A DNA stretch of 64,000 nt from assembly GCF_900215325.1 (NCBI RefSeq), contig NZ_OCMS01000004.1, positions 1 through 64,000 on the forward strand. The letters are read 5' to 3'. Below, piece after piece: positions 26,865 to 35,824 of the stretch. The translations under genes and the position numbers were made by a program. The DNA is from Fibrobacter sp. UWB16 (GTDB lineage Bacteria; Fibrobacterota; Fibrobacteria; Fibrobacterales; Fibrobacteraceae). A model generated the notes under the pieces. It was not told the DNA's origin, did no database searches, and saw only the letters and a list, made by a program, of their open reading frames with translations. The stretch's first letter is position 1. The number at the start of each line of letters is the position of its first letter.

Positions 26865-28076
26865 ATGTCAGAAATTAAAGAACGAAATTTAGACTTTGAT
26901 ACCGTTATTGAGCGTCGCCATACCAACTCTATCAAATACGATTTTGCTATTGAACGCCGTGTTGTAAAGCCAGGTGAAGATCCATACAGTCTTCTCCCGC
27001 TTTGGGTTGCCGACATGGATTTCAAGACATCTTCGTTTATTCAAGACGAGTTGACCCGCGTTGCCGAATATGGAATCTTCGGTTACAGCGAACCCAAAGA
27101 AGACTACTACGAAGCTGTCAAAAATTTCTACCGCCGCCGACACCACTATGATATAGAAGACCGCAAATCGATTATCAAGATTCCCGGTGTGATGTTCGCG
27201 CTTGGCATGGCAATAAAAGCATTCACAAACGTTGGCGATGGAGTACTTATCCAGCAGCCAGTCTACATGCACTTTGTCGACGTCATCGAAGACAACGAAC
27301 GCAAAGTTGTCAGTAACGACCTCGTTTATGGCGAAGACGGTCGCTATCACATTGACTTTGAAGATTTCGAAAAGAAAATCGTCGAAAACAATATCAAGCT
27401 CTTTTTGCTTTGCAGCCCGCACAATCCCGTTTGCCGCGTCTGGACTCGCGAAGAACTTACACGCCTCGGAGAGATTTGCCTCAAGCATAATGTAATCGTC
27501 GTGAGCGATGAAATCCACAGCGATTTCGTCTTTGAAGGTACGCACACCGTATTCGCCTCCATAAGCGAAGAACTGGCCAACAAATCCATCATCGTCACGG
27601 CGCCAACAAAAACATTCAACTTGGCAGGCATCCAAATCGCACACGCCTTCATAAAGAATCCATCAATCCGTCGCGCGTTCCGCAAGCAAATCTTTGCCAC
27701 CGGTTATAGCCAAGTCAGCATCCAGGGAATCGTCTCGACGCAAGCCGCCTACAGCAAAGGTGAAGTCTGGCTCGACGCCCTCCTCAAGTACATCAAAGGC
27801 AACATTGAATTTACAGACAAATTTATTAAAGAAAATCTGAAAGGCGTCAAGCTTGCGCCAATGGAAGCGACTTACCTCGCATGGATAGACTTCAACGGGA
27901 CAGGACTTTCGCCAGACGAAATCCAAGATTGCGTCCGCAACAAGGCGCGACTGTGGCTCAACAACGGGATCTTTTTCGGGAACAACGGAGAAGGATTCCA
28001 GCGGCTTAACCTTGCTTGTCCACGAAGTATCCTGGTCGAGGCACTCGATAGACTAAAAGTTGCGTTCAATACATAG
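26865..28076 (+). CDS. malY: MalY/PatB-type cystathionine beta-lyase (C-S lyase)
   Basis: 403 residues, fold-type I PLP aminotransferase-like. LWVADMDFKT near 46-55, YGIFGYSEP, CSPHNPVCRVW, SDEIHSD and the PLP lysine Lys249 in APTKTFNLAG are the MalY/PatB signature. It cleaves cystathionine or S-alkylcysteines to thiol, pyruvate and ammonia. Start chosen at ATG 26865 with AAGGGAG upstream. Located between the importer and a LysR gene and preceded by the shared box, so it is likely part of the same sulfur-limitation response. Confidence 0.88.
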   Translation: MSEIKERNLDFDTVIERRHTNSIKYDFAIERRVVKPGEDPYSLLPLWVADMDFKTSSFIQDELTRVAEYGIFGYSEPKEDYYEAVKNFYRRRHHYDIEDRKSIIKIPGVMFALGMAIKAFTNVGDGVLIQQPVYMHFVDVIEDNERKVVSNDLVYGEDGRYHIDFEDFEKKIVENNIKLFLLCSPHNPVCRVWTREELTRLGEICLKHNVIVVSDEIHSDFVFEGTHTVFASISEELANKSIIVTAPTKTFNLAGIQIAHAFIKNPSIRRAFRKQIFATGYSQVSIQGIVSTQAAYSKGEVWLDALLKYIKGNIEFTDKFIKENLKGVKLAPMEATYLAWIDFNGTGLSPDEIQDCVRNKARLWLNNGIFFGNNGEGFQRLNLACPRSILVEALDRLKVAFNT

Positions 28077-28089
28077 GCTACGCACATCG

Positions 28090-28138
28090 AGAAGCTCCCA
28101 GGAAGCCTAGAATCCACCTGGGGGTTTCTTCTTTTTTT
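28090..28138 (+). terminator. Terminator after malY
   Basis: Stem GAAgCtCCCAGG / CCTGGGgGtTTC followed by a T-rich tract (cttttttt). Confidence 0.8.
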
Positions 28139-28144
28139 AATATT

Positions 28145-28161
28145 CCTACAATACGTATAGG
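28145..28161. promoter_or_regulatory. LysR-type autoregulatory box
   Basis: CCTACAATACGTATAGG, an almost perfect palindrome with T-N11-A, overlapping the -35 region that goes with TATATT at 28181-28186, upstream of the lysR gene. Position fits negative autoregulation. It shares CCTAyA...TAGG with the boxes at both nifH genes. Confidence 0.55.
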
Positions 28162-28219
28162 ATTCTTCTATTAAATTTCTTATATTTACCACGTAACTAT
28201 AAAGGGATATAAACAGAAC

Positions 28220-29164
28220 ATGACACTACAACAATTACGTTACGCCATCGGGATTGCAAAAGCAGGCTCCTTCAACAAGGCCGCCGAATCCTTGTTCATA
28301 TCCCAACCGTCTCTCACGACAGCCATCCGCGAGCTCGAAGATGAAATCGGCATCACCGTTTTCAACCGCACAAGCCGAGGCATCACGCTCACGCCCGAAG
28401 GCGAAGAATTCATCGCCCGCGCGAACGAGCTCTACAACCATTACGAGTCTGTTCTCGAACGCTACAGCAAGGAAGAACAGAAGAAGAAGCGTTTCGCCGT
28501 TTCGACACAGCACTATTCCTTCGCCGTCAAGTCCTTCGTGAACATGGCCAAAAAGTTCAACATCGATGATTACGAATTCGCCATCCGCGAAACAAAGACC
28601 AAAGAAGTCATCGATGACGTGACGAGCCTCCGCAGTGAAATCGGCATCATCTACTTGAGCGATTTCAACCGCAAGTACATCACGTATTTGCTCAAGGAAC
28701 ACGATCTCGTTTTCCAAAAGCTGATTGATTGCAAGGCTTACGCCTACATGTGGAAAAACAATCCACTCGCCAACAAGCCTTACGTGAACCTTGAAGACCT
28801 TTCGGATTACCCGTGCCTTTCTTTTGAACAGGGCGAAAGCGGTAACTATTACTTCGCCGAAGAAATCTTGAGTACAAACGAGTACCACAAAACCATTAAG
28901 GCAAACGACCGCGCCACAATGCTCAACTTGATGGTGGGTCTCAACGGTTACACGCTTTGTTCCGGCATCATTAGCGAAGAAATCAACGGTTCCGATTACG
29001 TCGCCGTGCCGTTCAAGGACGCGAAAGGCGAAGACGACCGCTCTATGGAAATCGGCTACATCACCAAAAAGAACTTTATGCTCAGCACCATCTGCCGCAT
29101 CTACATCCGCGAGATGGAAGAATATCTCAAGGCATACACCGCCGAGCACAATCCAAACGCCTAA
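28220..29164 (+). CDS. LysR-family transcriptional regulator
   Basis: 314 residues. The N-terminal winged HTH (MTLQQLRYAIGIAKAGSFNK, AAESLFISQPSLTTAIRELE) is canonical, followed by a co-inducer domain (LRSEIGIIYLSDFN, YPCLSFEQGESGNYYF). The gene is at the end of the sulfur island and is preceded by a palindrome related to boxes at the nitrogenase-like and sulfur genes. CysB/CysL-like regulation by a sulfur metabolite (e.g. O-acetylserine) is plausible; the mar cluster of Rhodospirillum is likewise reported to be under a LysR-type protein. Assignment as regulator of the whole island is inference. Confidence 0.88.
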   Translation: MTLQQLRYAIGIAKAGSFNKAAESLFISQPSLTTAIRELEDEIGITVFNRTSRGITLTPEGEEFIARANELYNHYESVLERYSKEEQKKKRFAVSTQHYSFAVKSFVNMAKKFNIDDYEFAIRETKTKEVIDDVTSLRSEIGIIYLSDFNRKYITYLLKEHDLVFQKLIDCKAYAYMWKNNPLANKPYVNLEDLSDYPCLSFEQGESGNYYFAEEILSTNEYHKTIKANDRATMLNLMVGLNGYTLCSGIISEEINGSDYVAVPFKDAKGEDDRSMEIGYITKKNFMLSTICRIYIREMEEYLKAYTAEHNPNA

Positions 29165-29189
29165 TCAAAGCGTACAAACTCACTGCATC

Positions 29190-29215
29190 ACGCCCATCAT
29201 CGATGGGCGTTTTTC
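29190..29215 (+). terminator. Terminator after lysR
   Basis: Stem ACGCCCATC / GATGGGCGT, loop atc, followed by TTTT. Confidence 0.85.
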
Positions 29216-29220
29216 ATTAC

Positions 29221-29292
29221 GTCATCCCGGCCAACCACTTTGTCATGCCCGCCACCTTGTCATCCCGGACTCCGTTCCGGGAGGGCATCACC
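29221..29292. repeat. Dispersed palindromes
   Basis: GTCATCCCGGCC, GTCATGCCCGCC and GTCATCCCGGACTCCGTTCC in tandem within 70 bases, downstream of the lysR terminator. Confidence 0.7.
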
Positions 29293-29316
29293 ATACACGT
29301 CTTGTTATAGTAAAAA

Positions 29317-29373
29317 CCTATATAACACGCTAGAAATAAAGTATTGGACAAACTCATATTCGCCTTCTATATT
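29317..29373 (+). promoter_or_regulatory. Promoter with box before DUF4418/ABC operon
   Basis: Box CCTATATAACACGCTAG (29317-29333), ten bases, TTGGAC (29344-29349), 18-bp spacer, TATATT (29368-29373). Same design as the malY promoter. Confidence 0.5.
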
Positions 29374-29413
29374 TGGCATCGAACAAAAACAAAAAGTCAT
29401 CTAGGAGGTCATT

Positions 29414-29842
29414 ATGAAACAAGGTATTTTATTCGGCGCAACAGCAATTGCATTTGGCGTTCTCGTTTCGCTACTTTCATTTGTTCTGCTTCCATTTTGC
29501 TCGGGTCATGGAGACATGATCATGCGCTGCCAAAAGACCTCTAGTGTTGACGGAATTATCGGCATTGTCATCGCGATTTTTGGTATTGCCTATATCGCGA
29601 TCCCGAAAGCACAAAAAGCATTATCGGCAGCAGTGATTGCAGGCGGTGTTTTTACAGCCCTTGTACCCGCCGTGATTGTAGGCGTTTGCGCAGCACCCCA
29701 CATGCATTGTCATTCCATTTCTTCACCGGTTTTGCAAATCACAGGAATCGTCATTGCGCTCGTTGGAATCGCCAACAGCATTTACTTATTGAATCGCAGT
29801 ATAACGCGACAGGAGACTTTAAATGAATCAAATCATACTTAG
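29414..29842 (+). CDS. DUF4418-like four-helix membrane protein
   Basis: 142 residues with four hydrophobic segments and two short loops rich in Cys/His: LPFCSGHGDMIMRCQ and CAAPHMHCHS. Those loops could bind a soft metal. It resembles DUF4418 proteins, which often accompany FtsX-type ABC transporters, as here. It overlaps the permease gene by 20 nt. Function unknown; sharing a promoter type with malY links it to the sulfur regulon. Confidence 0.6.
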   Translation: MKQGILFGATAIAFGVLVSLLSFVLLPFCSGHGDMIMRCQKTSSVDGIIGIVIAIFGIAYIAIPKAQKALSAAVIAGGVFTALVPAVIVGVCAAPHMHCHSISSPVLQITGIVIALVGIANSIYLLNRSITRQETLNESNHT

Positions 29843-31013
29843 AATTATTTATACAAACTTTTGGCGTCATCCGTTCCGAAGCATTGGACTTGTCATCTTA
29901 ACCGCAGTCGCTTCGGCAACACTTTTATCAAGCGCTCTTTTTTCTGAAAGTCTTGAAGCAGGCCTGGAGCAGCTCTCATCGCGCATGGGCGCAGACTTGC
30001 TCATCGTTCCATACGGCAGCGAAGCAAAAGACCAACCAGTTCTCTTGCAAGGAGAATTAAGCCATCGCACGCTCCCCCGAGAAATTCTCGAATTCACCCG
30101 AAAAACTCCAGGCATCAAAATTGCCACATCGCAATTTTATTTTTCCACGCTCGGATCTAGCTGCTGCGATAAAAAAGTCAACATCATCGGTTTCGATTCC
30201 AAGACCGATTTTACCATCAAGCCGTGGATTCGCAAAACATACAAGAAAGACTTTCCCATTGGTTCTGTAATCGCGGGTAGCGACATTCAAGTCGATGAAT
30301 CCGGGAAAATCAAGTTCTTCGATCAGGAATTTACTGTCGTAGCACACCTAGAACGCATGGGTAATAAGCTTGACCAAGCCATTTTTGCCGATGTCGGGAC
30401 CATCGAAATCTTGCAGAAAGCAGCGAAAGAAAAAGGTATCAACTTCATTTCCGAAGGCGAACCTTCCGCGATTCTTGCGAATCTCGAAAAAGGCGCAGAC
30501 TTTGAAAAAATATCGCAGACGCTTCACGAGAGATTCGACAACATCCACGTGATTCCGCGCAAGGATTTATTCGATAACGTCATCGCTACGGCAGGTTCTT
30601 TCAAGATTATCGTATGGGTTATCGCCGTATTTTTCTTGATTGTCTCCATCGCCGCCGTTTCAATAGCCTTCTCAATTTCTGCAAACGAGCGCAAGCGCGA
30701 ATTTGCAACACTCCGCGTCATCGGTTTCACGCAAAAGAGATTGGAACACATCGTTCTTGGCGAATCATTGCTCGCAACCATCATCGGCACTGTCGTAGGC
30801 GCGTTCATCAGCGTATTTGCAACGCTCTCGTTCCGCGTGTTCATTATCGACAGTTTATCCGTACCGTTCTTGCTTCCGAGCGCACTAACCATTTTTGCGA
30901 TTATCATCGTTGCAATATTCATTCCTACAATCACAGGCACAGGAGCCGCCTATCGAATAGCTAAACAAGTTGGCCGTCTAGATGTTTACTCGGCTTTAAA
31001 GGAGGAAACTTAA
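29823..31013 (+). CDS. FtsX/MacB-type ABC permease
   Basis: 396 residues: one N-terminal membrane segment (FRSIGLVILTAVASATLLSSA), a large extracytoplasmic domain with vicinal cysteines (GSSCCDKK), and three C-terminal segments in the FtsX domain. This class exports or extracts lipids, peptides or metals rather than importing nutrients. The stop overlaps the start of the ATPase by one base. Confidence 0.82.
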   Translation: MNQIILRIIYTNFWRHPFRSIGLVILTAVASATLLSSALFSESLEAGLEQLSSRMGADLLIVPYGSEAKDQPVLLQGELSHRTLPREILEFTRKTPGIKIATSQFYFSTLGSSCCDKKVNIIGFDSKTDFTIKPWIRKTYKKDFPIGSVIAGSDIQVDESGKIKFFDQEFTVVAHLERMGNKLDQAIFADVGTIEILQKAAKEKGINFISEGEPSAILANLEKGADFEKISQTLHERFDNIHVIPRKDLFDNVIATAGSFKIIVWVIAVFFLIVSIAAVSIAFSISANERKREFATLRVIGFTQKRLEHIVLGESLLATIIGTVVGAFISVFATLSFRVFIIDSLSVPFLLPSALTIFAIIIVAIFIPTITGTGAAYRIAKQVGRLDVYSALKEET

Positions 31014-31696
31014 TGATACTCAATGGTAACAACATTACAAAAGAATATACCCGACGCGGTGAAAAGTTCCCAGCCGTCAACAACGCCGATTTCTTCGCCT
31101 GGTCAGGCGATTACACGGTCATCTTCGGAGAATCCGGAAGCGGCAAGAGCACGCTTTTGAACGCCCTCGCAGGCATCAGCGCACCAACATCTGGTTGCAT
31201 CGCCATTGACGGACAACCGCTTTACACTTTGAATGACGAAGACCGTTCAAAGTTACGCAACGAGCGCATCGGCTACATCCCGCAAAATGCAGCCTGCTTG
31301 CCCGCATTCACCGTAACCGAAAACATCGAACTTGCCGCAAGCCTTTACAAGCGACGCATCGACAAGGAGCAAATCCAGAGCCTCCTCAAAAAGCTCGGCA
31401 TCGCTCATTTGGCAAACGAATACCCCGCCAACTTATCGGGTGGAGAATTGCGCCGAGTCGCCATCGCACGTGCTCTTGTCAACAATCCCGACTTGATTAT
31501 CGCCGATGAACCGACAAGCAATCTCGACGAAGATAATAGCCGCAAGGTTTTCAGCCTTTTCGGAAGGCTTGCAAAATCAGGCGCAGCAGTCATTGTTGCC
31601 ACGCACGACCGATCGGCATTTGGCTACAGCAATCGCACGTACCACATGAAATCGGGCACGCTCATCCCCGACATCGGAGAATACGGCAATCTCTAA
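31013..31696 (+). CDS. LolD/MacB-type ABC ATPase
   Basis: 227 residues. Walker A FGESGSGKSTLL, signature LSGGELRRVAIARAL, Walker B LIIADEPTSNLD. Forms a transporter with the FtsX-like permease and the DUF4418-like protein. Substrate not known. Confidence 0.87.
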   Translation: MILNGNNITKEYTRRGEKFPAVNNADFFAWSGDYTVIFGESGSGKSTLLNALAGISAPTSGCIAIDGQPLYTLNDEDRSKLRNERIGYIPQNAACLPAFTVTENIELAASLYKRRIDKEQIQSLLKKLGIAHLANEYPANLSGGELRRVAIARALVNNPDLIIADEPTSNLDEDNSRKVFSLFGRLAKSGAAVIVATHDRSAFGYSNRTYHMKSGTLIPDIGEYGNL

Positions 31697-31725
31697 AATT
31701 TCTAATTTTACAACGTCGTAAACCT

Positions 31726-31753
31726 GTCATGCCCGATTTAATCGGGCATCGCC
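31726..31753. repeat. Dispersed palindrome
   Basis: GTCATGCCCGATTTAATCGG followed by GCAT: same family as at 14299 and others, between the ABC ATPase and symporter genes. Confidence 0.7.
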
Positions 31754-31766
31754 TTTTCATGTCGAT

Positions 31767-33161
31767 ATGAAACTATTACTCATATACTTCTTTGTTCTCG
31801 GTTTCATCTGCATTCGAGACTTGTTCAAAGTCAAGAATTTTGACGATTATGTTGTTGCAGGTCGCAAGCAAAGCGCCCCATTCGTATTCATGAGCCTCAT
31901 GGCAACCGTCCTTGGGGCATCTGCAACGGTGGGCATTGCCGCACGTGCCGAGAGCATCGGTTTTGCCGCCTTTTGGTGGCTCGCCGTTGGAGCGATTGGG
32001 TTCTGGTTTCAAGCCGCATTTTTGAGCAAACCCGTTCACGATCTTGACGTGCGCACGCTTCCCGAAATTGCAGAAAAGACAGTCGGCAAAACAGGTCGAA
32101 AGCTTGTCGCTTTAATCATCGCCGTTTCGTGGATTGGAATTATCGCTGCACAATTTGCAGCCGTCGCAGGATTTATCGGGCTTGTGCTTGGTCACGATGC
32201 AGGGACGCAATCCGTATTGATTACCGCCGTGATTGTCATTGTCTACACGCTATTGGGCGGGCAGCTTTCTGTTGTCCGCACAGACGCTTTGCAATTTGGA
32301 ATTTTGACGCTCGGATTTTTTGCAGCTGCCGTTTATCTGTTCGGCGGATTCTCGGGAATCGAAAACGCCGCGCATTCCGCAAGTTTCGCCGCCAGCAGTT
32401 CGACCGTCAATAGCGCGGGACTCGCGACTTTCGGCAGCTTCAATCTCTTGAATGAAAAATTCGGCGCCAGCGATTTAGCCATTATGCTATTCACTATCGG
32501 CGGCGCTTATTTCCTTGGCCCCGACGTGATTTCCAGAAATCTCGTCGCCAAAGACGCCACATCGGCACGCAAAGCTGTTGTCGCCGGCAGTTTTGCCATT
32601 CTCGCCTTTAGCGTGATTATCGTTTTACTCGGCATGTGGGCCGCCACTTACGCCCCAGCTACAGCAGGCTCCGCCACGAATCCGCTGTTTCGCCTCGCCT
32701 CCGGCGTGCTCCCGCTCCCGCTTGCCGCCCTCCTTTCCGTTGGGCTTTTGTCGGCACTCCTTTCGTCGGCAGATACATGCCTTATCAATTCCGCCGCCAT
32801 TTTCGGGAGCGACATTCTGAACACGCGCCGCATTTCTGTTGTGCGCATTTCAGTCGTTGTCATCGGCATTATCGCCACCTATCTTGCACTCCAAGGGAAA
32901 GACATCATCGGGCTTTTGACAATGGCCTACTCCGTTTACACGCCAGGCATCGTTGCCCCACTCGCAGTCGCCATTATTGCGCACAAAGAGTTCAAAGTCA
33001 AGAAAACGCTCTGGTACGCAGGCGTGATTATCGGCGGGCTCTTCGGGCTCATCCCCGCAATTCTCGCCTCCACAGCAAAAATGCAAAGCCCCGCTTACTT
33101 GCCGCTTGTCGGGATTGCGATATCGCTTGTGTTCGCGCTAGCGAGCTTAAAGAAGAAATAA
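31767..33161 (+). CDS. Sodium:solute symporter (SSS family)
   Basis: 464 residues with about 13 hydrophobic segments. VVAGRKQSAPFVFMSLMATVLGASATVG and LLSALLSSADTCLINSA follow the SSS pattern (sodium site in the fifth and eighth core helices). Imports an organic solute with sodium; substrate cannot be inferred. No partner genes nearby. Confidence 0.83.
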   Translation: MKLLLIYFFVLGFICIRDLFKVKNFDDYVVAGRKQSAPFVFMSLMATVLGASATVGIAARAESIGFAAFWWLAVGAIGFWFQAAFLSKPVHDLDVRTLPEIAEKTVGKTGRKLVALIIAVSWIGIIAAQFAAVAGFIGLVLGHDAGTQSVLITAVIVIVYTLLGGQLSVVRTDALQFGILTLGFFAAAVYLFGGFSGIENAAHSASFAASSSTVNSAGLATFGSFNLLNEKFGASDLAIMLFTIGGAYFLGPDVISRNLVAKDATSARKAVVAGSFAILAFSVIIVLLGMWAATYAPATAGSATNPLFRLASGVLPLPLAALLSVGLLSALLSSADTCLINSAAIFGSDILNTRRISVVRISVVVIGIIATYLALQGKDIIGLLTMAYSVYTPGIVAPLAVAIIAHKEFKVKKTLWYAGVIIGGLFGLIPAILASTAKMQSPAYLPLVGIAISLVFALASLKKK

Positions 33162-33230
33162 TGGATCCGTCACGTCTCCGCCGTTCAGGATGACGAAGCG
33201 CGGCATTTTCTATCAAAATAATTATAGGGA

Positions 33231-33256
33231 GATGCCCGCTCAAGGCGGGCATGACA
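33231..33256. repeat. Dispersed palindrome
   Basis: GATGCCCGCTCAAGGCGGGC followed by ATGAC; the degenerate GTCAC...GATGAC at 33168-33194 is a second, weaker copy. Confidence 0.7.
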
Positions 33257-33257
33257 T

Positions 33258-33294
33258 AGAAAAAAGTCGCGAGGCATAAAACCCGCGACTTTTT
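33258..33294. terminator. Bidirectional terminator
   Basis: AAAAAAGTCGCG / CGCGACTTTTTT with loop of about 13 bases; serves the symporter gene and possibly read-through from glnN. Confidence 0.75.
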
Positions 33295-33408
33295 TCAATT
33301 TCATTCAAGCCATTAGCCAACAACCATTGACCAATGACTATTGACTACTGACTAATAAATAAATGTGCATATAGGCTTCCCACCTTCGACGGGAAGCCAT
33401 GCTTTTCA

Positions 33409-35526
33409 TTAGTAAATGAAAAGCATCTCGCGATACTTCGGCAGCGGCCAAAGTTCGTTCGGCACAATCTTTTCAAGGCCGTCCACTTCCTTGCGGAGAG
33501 CGGCAATCGCATCGACAATGCCTTCGTGGAGTCCACCGAGCGCCTTTTCCATGACGTCAATTGCGGCGAGCAAGCGGTTCATGCCTTCGCCGAGCGACTT
33601 GGCGTAACCGTCAAGACCTGGGAAGCCCTGGTTGAGAGCCATTTCGTTTGTCTTGAGCGCCTTAGAGTAAGCTTCGACAACGGCAGGCAAAATGATATTC
33701 TTCGCCATGTCGCGGGCGATTTCGCCTTCGATATGGATGCGCTTGTGGTAATCTTCCACATTCACTTCGTAACGGGAAACCATTTCGGCACGGTTCATCA
33801 CGCCATACTTTTCGAAGAGCGCAATGTTTTCATCCTTCGTCAAAGCCTTGAGCGCTTCCATAGAAGTGCGGATGTTTGGGAGACCACGCTTTTCAGCTTC
33901 CTTCACCCATTCTTCAGTGTAGCCGTTGCCATTGTAAAGAATGCGCTTGTGTTCCTTCACGATCTTTTGCAAAATCTTTTGCAAGCCCGTGTGGAAATTC
34001 TTGTCATCAAGCTTTTCGAGCTGTTCAGAGATCATGTCGAATGCTTCGGCGACAATCGTATTGAGGACAACGTTCGGTTCAGAGCAGCTCTGGCTAGAGC
34101 CCGGTGCACGGAATTCAAACTTGTTGCCCGTAAATGCAAACGGCGAAGTTCTGTTGCGGTCCGTAGCGTCACGCGGGAGCGGCGGGAGCGTATCGGAACC
34201 AAGTTTCATGGCACCAGCTTGCTTGCTGGACTTCGGCACGCCTTGTTCGAGCTGTTCAATCACATCCATGAGCTGATCGCCGAGGTAAATGGAGATGATT
34301 GCCGGAGGAGCTTCGTGAGCGCCAAGACGGTGGTCGTTACCTGCACCTGCGCAAGTCATGCGGAGCAAATCAGCATGCGTATCGACAGCGTACATGATGG
34401 CGCAAATGGCAGTGAGGAACACGGCATTCTGGTGCGGGTCCTTGCCCGGATTGAGCAAGTTGCCCTTGCCGTAAGAAAGACTCCAGTTGTTATGCTTGCC
34501 AGAACCGTTCACACCTGCAAACGGTTTTTCGTGCAACAGGCAAACGAGACCGTAGCGGTCCGCCACATTACGGAGCGTTTCCATCACAAGCATGTTGTGG
34601 TCGCAAGCAAGGTTCACTTCTTCAAAGAGCGGAGCAAGTTCGAACTGGGCCGGAGCCACTTCGTTATGGCGGGTCTTTGCCGGGATACCAAGCTTCCACA
34701 GTTCCTTTTCCACATCGTTCATAAAGTTCAAGATGCGGCTCGGGATGCTGCCAAAGTAATGGTCATTCATTTGTTGGTGCTTTGCAGGAGTAGCACCGAA
34801 AATCGTGCGACCGGCCTGATACAGGTCCGGGCGTTGCAGATAAAATCTCTTGTCGATGAGGAAGTATTCTTGTTCGGCGCCGAGCGTAACTGTTGTCTTT
34901 TTCGGACCAGCCTTAAAGCAAGTCATCAAGCGGCGAGTCGACTTGGAAAGAGCTTGCAAGCTGCGGAGGAGTGGAGTCTTCTTGTCGAGAGCTTCACCCG
35001 TGTAGCTGCAGAACGCGGTCGGGATGCAGAGTGTTGCACCATTGCCGTGACGCTTGATGAACGCCGGAGAAGTCGGGTCCCACGCGGTATAGCCGCGAGC
35101 CTCGAACGTAGAACGCAAACCACCACTCGGGAAGCTCGAAGCGTCCGGTTCGCCCACAATCAAATTCTTACCGCTGAAAGCCATAATGGCCTTGCCACCA
35201 GACGGTTCAATAAAGCTGTCGTGCTTTTCGGCCGTCGATCCCGTCAAAGGCTGGAACCAATGCGTAAAGTGCGTTGCGCCGCGATCCATTGCCCAGCGCT
35301 TCATCGCGTGAGCGACATCGCCAGCGATGCTCGGATCAAGAGCCACGCCCTCGTCGATCGTTGCGAGCAATTTTTCGCAAATATCCTTCGGGAGGTAGGT
35401 GCGCATGGCATCGGCATTGAAAACGTCTTCGCCATAGAAATCGACATTCGCCGGAGCGGCAGGCATCACAGCGCTCACCGGAGCAGTTGCGATATCGTAG
35501 ATGGCCTTATTACGACTATTGTTCAT
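33409..35526 (-). CDS. glnN: Glutamine synthetase type III
   Basis: 705 residues, the length of GSIII. The N-terminal GSIII domain (EDVFNADAMRTYLPKD), LGAEQEYFLID, the catalytic VNGSGKHNNWSLSYG, and NRTSPFAFTGNKFEFRAPGS with the glutamate flap are present. Makes glutamine from glutamate, ammonia and ATP in the cytoplasm; GSIII is the main form in many gut anaerobes. Divergent from a sigma-54 activator gene with paired palindromes between, hence probably nitrogen-controlled. A hairpin GGCTTCCC/GGGAAGCC follows the stop near 33374-33398. Confidence 0.95.
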   Translation of the reverse strand: MNNSRNKAIYDIATAPVSAVMPAAPANVDFYGEDVFNADAMRTYLPKDICEKLLATIDEGVALDPSIAGDVAHAMKRWAMDRGATHFTHWFQPLTGSTAEKHDSFIEPSGGKAIMAFSGKNLIVGEPDASSFPSGGLRSTFEARGYTAWDPTSPAFIKRHGNGATLCIPTAFCSYTGEALDKKTPLLRSLQALSKSTRRLMTCFKAGPKKTTVTLGAEQEYFLIDKRFYLQRPDLYQAGRTIFGATPAKHQQMNDHYFGSIPSRILNFMNDVEKELWKLGIPAKTRHNEVAPAQFELAPLFEEVNLACDHNMLVMETLRNVADRYGLVCLLHEKPFAGVNGSGKHNNWSLSYGKGNLLNPGKDPHQNAVFLTAICAIMYAVDTHADLLRMTCAGAGNDHRLGAHEAPPAIISIYLGDQLMDVIEQLEQGVPKSSKQAGAMKLGSDTLPPLPRDATDRNRTSPFAFTGNKFEFRAPGSSQSCSEPNVVLNTIVAEAFDMISEQLEKLDDKNFHTGLQKILQKIVKEHKRILYNGNGYTEEWVKEAEKRGLPNIRTSMEALKALTKDENIALFEKYGVMNRAEMVSRYEVNVEDYHKRIHIEGEIARDMAKNIILPAVVEAYSKALKTNEMALNQGFPGLDGYAKSLGEGMNRLLAAIDVMEKALGGLHEGIVDAIAALRKEVDGLEKIVPNELWPLPKYREMLFIY

Positions 35527-35554
35527 TTTTTACCCTTAATGTCTTCTCCGTCTT

Positions 35555-35582
35555 GTCATCCCGGACTTGTTCCGGGATCACC
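35555..35582. repeat. Dispersed palindrome in glnN 5' region
   Basis: GTCATCCCGGACTTGTTCCG followed by GGATCACC. It would be in the glnN leader if transcription starts in the palindrome pair upstream. Confidence 0.7.
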
Positions 35583-35671
35583 ATTTCAGAGATTTTTAAT
35601 TAACAGACTTAAAACTAGCAATGCTTTTACCCCTTTGCACCGTACAAAATCGCCTATTTTCGCCCTACTTC

Positions 35672-35716
35672 ATTACATTTTTGTAAAATTATATCACTTT
35701 ATTACATTTTTGTAAT
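35672..35716. promoter_or_regulatory. Pair of 16-bp palindromes between glnN and sigma-54 activator
   Basis: ATTACATTTTTGTAAA at 35672-35687 and the perfect ATTACATTTTTGTAAT at 35701-35716, 29 bp start to start. Typical of cooperative binding by a dimeric regulator in a shared intergenic region. I do not recognise the regulator; there is no good -24/-12 promoter toward glnN. Confidence 0.6.
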
Positions 35717-35764
35717 ACAAGAACGTAAATTATTACTATATTAAACACGTTCATCTCTCCTAGA

Positions 35765-35800
35765 GCTGCGTCGGGTCGCCTAAAAACGGCCCGATGCAGC
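35765..35800 (+). other. Leader hairpin of sigma-54 activator gene
   Basis: Stem GCTGCgTCGGG / CCCGAtGCAGC, 25 bases before the ATG, no U-tract. May be an RNA control element or mRNA stabiliser. Confidence 0.4.
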
Positions 35801-35824
35801 AACAGAGATTCCCCGAAAAGCAAA

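Noticed and set aside
33526-35715. 729-codon open frame antisense to glnN
   Set aside because: Longer than glnN, but has no recognisable domain, lacks an SD and mirrors the GC-rich third positions of glnN.
35640-35824. Glutamine riboswitch (glnA RNA) near glnN
   Set aside because: CGTTCATC and GAAGTAGG are each found but on opposite strands and in the wrong order, without the rest of the consensus.
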